13,363 bases of DNA from JAIEPT01 sp038217425. Its GTDB lineage: Bacteria; Planctomycetota; Planctomycetia; Gemmatales; Gemmataceae. The notes under the pieces were generated by a model. It was not told where the DNA came from. It searched no databases and saw only the letters and a program-made list of their open reading frames with translations. Positions 6,747 to 13,363 of this stretch are shown in pieces; the first letter of the stretch is position 1, and every line of letters starts with the position of its first letter. Both the position numbers and the translations under genes were made by a program. The stretch covers positions 1 through 13,363 of the forward strand of contig JBBQPM010000190.1 in NCBI GenBank assembly GCA_038217425.1, read 5' to 3'.

Positions 6747-8042
6747 TTACCCCACGATCGCCCGGATCGCTTCGCCGCCCGACACGATCGGCGTCGGCTG
6801 GCCGTTCGGGGCCGGGTACTGCTTGTGCGGATCGATCCCCAGCAGCGAATAGACGGTGCAGGCGAAGTCGGCGGGGGAATGGCTGCGGTCGGTGACGTAG
6901 GCGCCGTTGCGGTCCGTCGTGCCGTAGATCATGCCGCCCGGGGCGCCGCCGCCGGCCAGGATGATCGACATTGCCTGGGGCCAATGGTCGCGGCCCGCCT
7001 GCGTGTTGATCTTCGGCGTGCGGCCGAACTCGCCGAACATCATCACCAGCGTATCTTCGAGCATGCCGCGGACGTGCAGATCCTGGATCAAGGCGCTGAA
7101 GGCGCGATCGACGACCGGCAGATTCTCCTTCATGCGGACGAAGTTGTTGGCGTGCGTGTCCCAGCCGACCGGTTCGCTTACGGTCACGAAGCGGACGCCC
7201 GATTCGATCAGTCGGCGCGCGAGCAACATGCGCTGCCCGAGTTTGGATCGGCCGTAACGATCGCGGACGGAGACCGGTTCGCGTTCCATGTCGAACGCGT
7301 TGCGCGTGGCCGAGGAGAGAACGATCTGCTGGGCGTCGCGCTGGAATTCGTCAAGACCGTGAAGGATGTCGGGCCGTTGTTCGCCCAGCGGTTGGAAGTA
7401 GTTGTTGGTGCTTTCGAGCAGCTGGCGCCTTCGGTCGAAGCGGTCGGGGGTGATGTCGCCGGGGAGGACGAGCGAGCGGACACGGAAGTTGGCGTCGGCG
7501 GGGTCGGCCTGCGTGGCGAACGATTGATACGCGGCGCCCAGGAATCCGGCGCCGGGGCCTTCGCTCGGTTCCGCGGGGATGCTGACAGTCGTCGGGATGC
7601 CGGGAACCTGCTGGCTCTCGCGCTTGACCACTGCGGACCAGGTCGGATGGTAAATCGTGGGGTTCGGAGCGTTGCCGGAACCGAGCATGAACATGCTGCC
7701 CGGGTTGTGGTCCGGGATGTGGTGGTTGACGCCGCGAATGACGGTGAGGTGCTGGACGAGTTGCGCCAGGCGCGGCAGAAGTTCGCAGACGGTGTAGCCC
7801 GAGAGGCTGGAGCGGATGGGATTGAATTCGCCGCGCATGTCGCTGGGGGCGTCGGGCTTCATGTCCCAGGTGTCTTGGTGGGGCGGTCCGCCTTGCTGCC
7901 AGATAAAGATGACGTTCTTGGCCTTGGCGGCGGGCAGATTCGCGGGGCGGGCGGCCTCGGCTTGCAAGAGGCGCGGCAAGGATAGACCGGCGAGGCCGGC
8001 GCTGCCGAGCCAAATCAGATCGCGGCGGGAAGGGGTGAGCAT
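6747..8042 (-). CDS. DUF1501 family exported protein with twin-arginine leader
   Basis: This 431-aa protein starts with SRRDLIWLGSAGLAGLSLPRLLQAEA, a twin-arginine (Tat) type leader with a hydrophobic stretch and a likely cleavage after about residue 30. DUF1501 family motifs follow in order: FIWQQGGPPHQDTWDMKPDAP (46-66), GVNHHIPDHNPG (104-115), GWDTHANNF (293-301) and the GEFGRTPK...GRDHWP block (337-355). The family has an alkaline phosphatase/sulfatase-like fold, and these His/Asp-rich motifs resemble a metal site; its reaction is unknown. The ATG at 8042 has GGAG six bases upstream (8049-8052 on the other strand). It usually accompanies DUF1549/DUF1553 genes; here that partner lies downstream beyond the broken zinc-ribbon gene. 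It is divergent from the ECF sigma operon, across a 152-base gap. Confidence 0.92.
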   Translation of the reverse strand: MLTPSRRDLIWLGSAGLAGLSLPRLLQAEAARPANLPAAKAKNVIFIWQQGGPPHQDTWDMKPDAPSDMRGEFNPIRSSLSGYTVCELLPRLAQLVQHLTVIRGVNHHIPDHNPGSMFMLGSGNAPNPTIYHPTWSAVVKRESQQVPGIPTTVSIPAEPSEGPGAGFLGAAYQSFATQADPADANFRVRSLVLPGDITPDRFDRRRQLLESTNNYFQPLGEQRPDILHGLDEFQRDAQQIVLSSATRNAFDMEREPVSVRDRYGRSKLGQRMLLARRLIESGVRFVTVSEPVGWDTHANNFVRMKENLPVVDRAFSALIQDLHVRGMLEDTLVMMFGEFGRTPKINTQAGRDHWPQAMSIILAGGGAPGGMIYGTTDRNGAYVTDRSHSPADFACTVYSLLGIDPHKQYPAPNGQPTPIVSGGEAIRAIVG

Positions 8043-8194
8043 GCGAAACTCCGGCAGGGGGGACGGAAGGCGGGAGGCAGGTAGGCTAGAGGCAGTCTAC
8101 CACTTCCATCGGGCTCTGTCATCCGCTTTCTGGAGAGAAATCGTAGAATAGCACGGTCTCGAAACTTTCGCTTCTGTCTCGGGGTATTACGGAC
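8043..8194. promoter_or_regulatory. Divergent promoter region between DUF1501 and ECF sigma genes
   Basis: These 152 bases separate two divergently read genes, so promoters for both must lie here or inside the neighbouring genes. A small imperfect inverted repeat is visible at 8081-8087/8094-8100 (GTAGGCT and AGTCTAC, with one non-Watson-Crick position and one extra outer G-C pair), which could be an operator. TAGAAT at 8144-8149 resembles a -10 box for the sigma gene, but no convincing -35 box lies at normal spacing. These are weak signals. Confidence 0.35.
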
Positions 8195-8752
8195 GTGTCA
8201 ACCGACGACGCTGCCTTGGTGCGACAGTGTTTGCGGGGAGAAGCCTCAGCCGTGCATTCCCTGGTCGAACGCTTTCAAGCCGACGTGTTTGGCCTGTGCC
8301 TGAATCTACTGCATCATCGGCACGACGCCGAGGACGTGCTGCAGGAAGTTTTCTTACGGGTGTTTCGCAGCCTGAAACGCTGGGATCAGGCTCGGCCGCT
8401 GAAGCCGTGGATCATGGGGATCGCGGTCAATCGCTGCAAGACGTGGATCGGTCAGCGGGCGCGGCGCCCCGAGTTGGTGGAGTATCTGCAGGAAGTCACG
8501 GCCAGCACGCCGGCGGACGAGTCGGCGGAATTGACGCACGAGATTCAGCTGGCCTTGACCGAGTTGCGCTGGGAGTACCGCTGCGTGTTTACGATGTTTC
8601 ACGAACAAAACTTGCCGTACGAGGCGATCGCCCAGGCCCTGGGGAAACCGGTGGGGACGGTGCGGACCTGGCTACATCGGGCGCGCCTGGAGATCATGGA
8701 ACGGCTCAAGCAGCGCGGCATGATCTCGGAGGTGGAACATGAAGTGTCGTGA
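8195..8752 (+). CDS. ECF-type RNA polymerase sigma factor
   Basis: This 185-aa sigma-70 family protein has only regions 2 and 4, as expected for extracytoplasmic-function sigma factors. Region 2 spans about 10-85, with the core-binding and -10 recognition helix DAEDVLQEVFLRVFRSLKRW (44-63) and WIMGIAVNRCKTW (72-84). Region 4 spans about 112-172, with the -35 reading helix-turn-helix LPYEAIAQALGKPVGTVRTW (140-159) and RARLEIMERL. The start is a GTG; no ATG lies in frame between it and the conserved LVRQCLRGE stretch, and an in-frame stop (TAG at 8144) limits any extension. The Shine-Dalgarno is weak. The 3' end overlaps the anti-sigma gene by 14 bases, indicating translational coupling. The ECF subgroup and target promoters cannot be read from the sequence. 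Confidence 0.92.
   Translation: MSTDDAALVRQCLRGEASAVHSLVERFQADVFGLCLNLLHHRHDAEDVLQEVFLRVFRSLKRWDQARPLKPWIMGIAVNRCKTWIGQRARRPELVEYLQEVTASTPADESAELTHEIQLALTELRWEYRCVFTMFHEQNLPYEAIAQALGKPVGTVRTWLHRARLEIMERLKQRGMISEVEHEVS
8728..8732 (+). promoter_or_regulatory. Ribosome binding site of the anti-sigma gene, inside the sigma gene
   Basis: GGAGG lies six bases before the ATG at 8739 and within the last codons of the sigma gene. It fixes the anti-sigma start and supports coupled synthesis of the two proteins. Confidence 0.75.
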
Positions 8753-9410
8753 TTGCCAGGCCCTGCTGCAGGCCCAACTGGACGGCCTGGCGGCGCCGAC
8801 GTCTCCAGAATGGCGTTTGCATCTGGAAGAATGCCGGGCGTGCCGCGAGGATTGGCAGGCGAGCCGGGCGCTGGTGCGCGGCCTGGCGGCTCCGAAAAAG
8901 ACGTCGCCCCCCTCGCAGGCGCTGGCCGCGCGTGTCGTCACGCGGATCCTGGACGATCGCCGCAAACGGCACTGGCGGATGAAGCTGCGTTGGGCCGCCG
9001 TCTGGACGCTGGCCGCCTCGGTGCTGGTGATCGTCGGGCTGTCGACGTTTTTTTCGCGGCGCGAAGGTTCCCCGGAAATCGCGAAAACGGCTCCGCCTGC
9101 GCCCATGGAAGCCGCCGCTGCGCCCAAGATTGACGAGAGCGTCGCCGAGGCCCGGCAGGCGATTGCGTCCCTGGGGAGCCGGATCGCCGACCGGACCAAG
9201 GAAGACGCCCGGCTATTGTGGTCGGCCGCCCCGACGGAACTGCCAAGCGTGCCGCGGCGCGAATGGGAATTTGACCCGGCCCTGCAGTCGCTGCAGCAGA
9301 CGGGGCAGGCGCTCAGCGAAGGCGTGCGCCCGATGACGCGCTCGGCCGCGGCGGCGCTCGAGTTCTTTTCGCGCGAACTGACGTCGTTCGATCTCTTCGC
9401 CTCACAATGA
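8739..9410 (+). CDS. Membrane-anchored zinc-type anti-sigma factor
   Basis: This 223-aa protein has a cytoplasmic N-terminal domain with the zinc-binding anti-sigma pattern H28-x3-C32-x2-C35 (HLEECRAC), plus C3 and C6 (MKCRDC). One transmembrane helix follows at about 84-105 (LRWAAVWTLAASVLVIVGLS), then an outside region rich in Ala/Pro and predicted helix (115-223). The order fits ZAS-domain anti-sigma factors, which hold their ECF sigma at the membrane until a signal triggers release. The overlap with the upstream sigma gene and the ATGA overlap with the downstream gene place all three in one operon. The outer domain matches no sensor I recognise. Whether it is controlled by proteolysis or by ligand binding cannot be told. 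Confidence 0.85.
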   Translation: MKCRDCQALLQAQLDGLAAPTSPEWRLHLEECRACREDWQASRALVRGLAAPKKTSPPSQALAARVVTRILDDRRKRHWRMKLRWAAVWTLAASVLVIVGLSTFFSRREGSPEIAKTAPPAPMEAAAAPKIDESVAEARQAIASLGSRIADRTKEDARLLWSAAPTELPSVPRREWEFDPALQSLQQTGQALSEGVRPMTRSAAAALEFFSRELTSFDLFASQ

Positions 9411-11080
9411 GGGTTTTCCGCATGCGCCGATTCGCCGCTCTCCTTTCGTGCATGATTTTCGCGACGAGCGTCTCCGCCCAGCCGACGCCGGTACGCGATC
9501 TGCTCGGCATGGTCCCCGGGGAGATGGGCGTCGTCATCGCCGTCAGCGATCTGAAGGCGAGTTGGCAGCGCTACGAGCAATCTCCGTGGGTGACCATTCT
9601 TAATGAATCCATCCTAGGCCTCAAACTTCAGCAATCCCCCGAACTCGCCCGGCTCAAGAAGCTCGAAGGCGAACTCAAAAAGCACCTCGATCTCGATTGG
9701 CCCACGCTGCGTGACGAAATCCTCGGCCAGGCCGTCGTCCTCGCCTATCGCCCGGCTTCCCCGGAAAACGTCGGCGTCGAACAGGGGCTGTTCCTGGTGC
9801 GTGTGCCGAATCCAAAGCTGCTGGCCACGGTCCTGGAGCGCGTCAACGACTTGCAAATCAAGGCGGGCGAAGTCAAGAGCGTCCAGCCCGTGAAGCATTC
9901 CGGCGGGACGTACCACAAGCGCACCCTCGTCAAGGATCAGGAGCCGCAGTTCTATTTGCTCGAAGACGACCTCTTCGCCTTCAGCAACAAGGAAGCGCCG
10001 CTGCAACACGTCTTGAACCGAAAGCAGACGAAGTCGCTGGTGCGCGAACATTTCGAGAAGACCGGCGCCGACCGCGCCGCCGTCGCCCTCTGGGTCAACC
10101 CGCGCCTGCTCGACCACGACCTCGAGAAGCCAAGCAAACTCCCCTGGATGCAAAACTTCCTCGCCATCTGGAAAGGCGTCGACGGCGTACTCCTCACCGG
10201 CAACGTCGACAAACAACTCGAAGTCCGCCTGACGCTGGTCGCCCAGCCCGCAAACCTCCCCGAACCGATCCGCGTCCGTTTTCTAAAGCCCCTGGTCCGC
10301 TCGGAACTGTGGAGCAAGTTCCCCGCCGACTCGATTCTGACCGTCGCCTGGAAGGCCTCGCTCGAGAGGACGTTCGAAACCTGGTTCACGGCCACGCAGC
10401 GTCAAGAGATGGATCAATCGTGGAAGCAAAGTCTCGGCGCCCTGGTCGGACTCGAATTGGGCCGGGACATCCTCCCCAATCTCGGTCCCGACGTCGGCCT
10501 GGCGGTGTTTCCGGCCGAGAAGACCGAAAACATGCCGCAAGCGGTCTTCGCGCTCGCCGCCGCCTCATTGCCGGCAGGGACGCCTGTCGATCAAGCGCTG
10601 GTCGACGGACTGCGGATGGTGGCGCCGCTCGGGCTTTTGGAAGTCAACCGCAAGCTCAAGGACCCCATCCGCCTGAAATCGATGCAACAAGGCGCCGTCA
10701 AGGTTCACTTCCTCGAGCAGGACGCGTTCTTTCCCGCAGGGACGCAGCCGGCGTTCGCCCTCAAGGACGGGTATTTCCTGCTGGCGACGTCCCCGGAAGG
10801 GATCGCACGTTTCGGCGTCCGCAAAGCCACGCCCGCTGTTGGGGATGAGGCGCCGCTCTTACGGTTCTCCGCTCAGGAACTGCTCCCGGTGCTGAAACAG
10901 CATCGTGCAGCCCTGGTCGGCTTCCTGGCTTCGCGAACGAACTCGGCCGGCATCGACGCGTCGCTGGACAACGTGAACGCCGTGCTGGATCTCTTCGGGC
11001 ATCTGGAATTGAGCGAAAGCCAGAGGCCGGAGCATTTCTCGTGGACGCTTCGCATTCATCCCGTTCCGGCGAAGAAGTAA
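9407..11080 (+). CDS. Exported two-repeat protein of unknown function (DUF3352-like), third gene of the sigma operon
   Basis: This protein is 557 aa from the ATG at 9407, whose ATGA overlaps the anti-sigma stop. A second ATG at 9422 has GAGGG (9409-9413) eight bases upstream and would give 552 aa, so either start is possible. Both forms keep a signal peptide ending near SVSAQ. The mature protein appears to hold two copies of one fold. Copy 1 spans about 34-205: VPGEMGVVIAVSDLK, GQAVVLAYRPASPEN, and PQFYLLEDDLFAFSNKEAPL followed by HVL. Copy 2 spans about 309-475: FPADSILTVAWKASLE, GPDVGLAVFPAEKTEN, and PAFALKDGYFLLATSPEGI. This alternation resembles DUF3352-type planctomycete proteins, but I am not certain of the family. 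No catalytic motif is evident. Its operon position suggests it is a partner or target of the envelope-stress regulator upstream. Confidence 0.8.
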   Translation: MRVFRMRRFAALLSCMIFATSVSAQPTPVRDLLGMVPGEMGVVIAVSDLKASWQRYEQSPWVTILNESILGLKLQQSPELARLKKLEGELKKHLDLDWPTLRDEILGQAVVLAYRPASPENVGVEQGLFLVRVPNPKLLATVLERVNDLQIKAGEVKSVQPVKHSGGTYHKRTLVKDQEPQFYLLEDDLFAFSNKEAPLQHVLNRKQTKSLVREHFEKTGADRAAVALWVNPRLLDHDLEKPSKLPWMQNFLAIWKGVDGVLLTGNVDKQLEVRLTLVAQPANLPEPIRVRFLKPLVRSELWSKFPADSILTVAWKASLERTFETWFTATQRQEMDQSWKQSLGALVGLELGRDILPNLGPDVGLAVFPAEKTENMPQAVFALAAASLPAGTPVDQALVDGLRMVAPLGLLEVNRKLKDPIRLKSMQQGAVKVHFLEQDAFFPAGTQPAFALKDGYFLLATSPEGIARFGVRKATPAVGDEAPLLRFSAQELLPVLKQHRAALVGFLASRTNSAGIDASLDNVNAVLDLFGHLELSESQRPEHFSWTLRIHPVPAKK

Positions 11081-11085
11081 CGGCA

Positions 11086-11190
11086 AAGGCGAGCGGGGGA
11101 CGTCAGTCCCCCGGTACTTCAACCCACAAGAATCGAATCTCGAGTTGCAAAAAATTCGATACCGGGGGACTGACGTCCCCCGCTCGCCTT
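11086..11190. repeat. Perfect inverted repeat, 31-bp arms with nested hairpins, between convergent genes
   Basis: Bases 11086-11116 are the exact reverse complement of 11160-11190, separated by 43 bases. Each arm contains its own hairpin: GGGGGAC-GTCA-GTCCCCC at 11095-11112, and GGGGGAC-TGAC-GTCCCCC at 11164-11181. ATCGAAT at 11132-11138 can also pair with 11154-11160, an alternative to the long stem at its inner end. The element fills nearly the whole gap between the convergent stop codons at 11080 and 11197, so it may serve as a two-way transcription barrier. An A-run (11149-11154) lies in the spacer, but there is no T-run directly after either arm. REP/MITE-like origin is possible. Confidence 0.9.
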
Positions 11191-11196
11191 GGTTGA

Positions 11197-11922
11197 TTAT
11201 TTCGAGTTCATTTTCTTCACCAGGGCGCTTCCCTTTTGCAGGGCCTGCCGGCCCGTTTCGACGCCGTTGGCGAAGCCGTTCATCCGGTTGCTGGCGTCCT
11301 GGGCGCCTTGCTTGACGATGTCCCCGGCGAAGGCCCGACCCGCGTTTTCCAGGCGTTTCAGCGCGATTTCGAATTCTTCCCGGCTGCTCGAAGGAACCGC
11401 TTCCAGAATCGTCTGCATCGCCTCCACCGCGTAAGGCTGCAACTTCGAGCCGGCCATCATGGCCTGAACTTCGCGTTCGTTGGAGCTTCCCAACGCGATC
11501 AGCCCGGCACCGACCAGCAGGCACGTCGCCACCGCGCCGATGGCGGCGCCCAGAATGCGGTCGAACCAGCCCAACCCCAGCACGTCGACCGCGCTATCGC
11601 CCGGCTTCCGCTCCGCCGCACAGGCGCGAATCGCCTTCTGAAACAGCGCCGCGGCGAAGAAGTAAATCAGGTAGGCCCCGAGGAACGTCACCAAATACGT
11701 GTGCAATCGGGTCACGCGGGCGGCGAGATCGGCGGCCAACGTCGTCCTTACCAGAGCGTCGACCCGATCGTGCAGCACGTAGGCGACGGTGAACGCAAGT
11801 AACGTAGCAGCCAGGCGAAGCGTTTGGCGGATGAATCCGTGCTTGGCCCCGAAACCGATGCCGATCAGCAGGATGCCGGCGATGGCGAGGTCGAGGCGAT
11901 GGTATTGATTGATATCGAACAT
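11197..11922 (-). CDS. CvpA-family membrane protein
   Basis: This 241-aa integral membrane protein has about four hydrophobic segments, at 11-25, 36-54, 76-98 and 120-145. The CvpA signature is visible: GFGAKHGFIRQTLRLAA near the N terminus, and WFDRILGAAIGAVATCLLVG at 119-138, matching the DRxLGxxxG motif. CvpA proteins are inner-membrane proteins linked in other bacteria to colicin V export and envelope integrity; the exact role is unclear. The C-terminal 90 residues are hydrophilic and helical (EEFEIALKRLENAGRAFAGD). The ATG at 11922 is chosen because GGAG lies six bases upstream; a GTG at 11958 would add 12 residues but has no such site. The gene is divergent from ahcY. Confidence 0.85.
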   Translation of the reverse strand: MFDINQYHRLDLAIAGILLIGIGFGAKHGFIRQTLRLAATLLAFTVAYVLHDRVDALVRTTLAADLAARVTRLHTYLVTFLGAYLIYFFAAALFQKAIRACAAERKPGDSAVDVLGLGWFDRILGAAIGAVATCLLVGAGLIALGSSNEREVQAMMAGSKLQPYAVEAMQTILEAVPSSSREEFEIALKRLENAGRAFAGDIVKQGAQDASNRMNGFANGVETGRQALQKGSALVKKMNSK

Positions 11923-12094
11923 GGTGGGCTCCGTGTCAGGCGTTATCGGTTGGGACACGGAGGGATTGCCGGGGCGTGCGCGAACCGGCCAAAAATTCCG
12001 GCAACCCGCAAAAATCGTTTGGCAATCTGAACGAGCGTGCGGGACGTGACTATCATAAGTTTATCTGACAGCAACCCGATCTCGAGGAGTTTCC
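11923..12094. promoter_or_regulatory. Divergent region upstream of cvpA-like gene and ahcY
   Basis: This 172-base gap should carry promoters for both genes. TATCAT at 12051-12056 is one base from the -10 consensus and lies 38 bases before the ahcY start, but the bases at the -35 distance (near CTGAAC, 12027-12032) match poorly. A 7-bp inverted repeat, TTGCCGG/CCGGCAA (11966-11972 and 11998-12004), spans a 25-base loop. GAGGAG at 12084-12089 is the ahcY ribosome binding site. I looked for an S-adenosylhomocysteine riboswitch and could not recognise its conserved core. Confidence 0.35.

Positions 12095-13363
<1,269 letters not shown>

Noticed and set aside
6735..7985. 416-aa open frame on the plus strand opposite the DUF1501 gene
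   Set aside because: Antisense shadow; the minus strand carries the conserved DUF1501 motifs and a Tat leader.
11923..11958. GTG start at 11958 for the CvpA-family protein
   Set aside because: It lacks a ribosome binding site and adds a polar stretch (MSQPITPDTEPT) before the normal CvpA start; ATG 11922 has GGAG at good spacing.
11959..12094. S-adenosylhomocysteine riboswitch upstream of ahcY
   Set aside because: Expected from context in some bacteria, but I could not find the conserved core or pairing; a covariance-model scan would settle it.

Overview
The window looks like chromosomal DNA from a high-GC member of the Planctomycetota. The best evidence is the gene content: a secreted cytochrome-like protein of the PSCyt1/DUF1549/DUF1553 type, a DUF1501 protein with a twin-arginine leader, a hopanoid radical-SAM enzyme (HpnH) and an ECF sigma/anti-sigma pair. 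Most genes are about 60-67% GC where counted by hand. No genus can be assigned from sequence reading alone.

Layout, left to right. Positions 1-110 are the 3' end of a probable sugar phosphate isomerase/epimerase (+). A 33-bp inverted repeat follows, then a secreted Kelch/fibronectin-III-like protein (266-2413, +). Two related short palindromes come next, then hpnH (2614-3633, +). HpnH converges, with a single base between stop codons, on a minus-strand block that reads in transcription order DUF1501 (8042-6747), a two-zinc-ribbon protein broken by a one-base frameshift (6577-6114), and a PSCyt1/DUF1549/DUF1553 protein (5845-3635). Divergent from DUF1501 is a tightly overlapping plus-strand operon: ECF sigma factor (8195-8752), membrane ZAS-type anti-sigma factor (8739-9410) and a secreted two-fold-repeat protein (9407-11080). 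This operon converges on a CvpA-family membrane protein (11922-11197, -). Divergent from CvpA is adenosylhomocysteinase, ahcY (12095 to the window end, +, cut off).

Functional picture. DUF1501 and DUF1549/DUF1553 proteins are a recurrent planctomycete pair of exported proteins, so the minus-strand block probably makes one cell-envelope system. The sigma/anti-sigma/exported-protein operon looks like a self-contained envelope signalling unit, with the third gene a candidate sensor or target. HpnH makes adenosylhopane, and AhcY recycles S-adenosylhomocysteine. These two are housekeeping neighbours with no clear operon link.

The most notable non-coding feature is that four intergenic gaps hold four different families of long inverted repeats with 17-33 bp arms. 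One of the palindromes appears to be a hybrid of two families. No RNA gene, CRISPR array, transposase or phage gene was recognised. I see no convincing new multi-gene system beyond the sigma-factor triad and the repeat collection.
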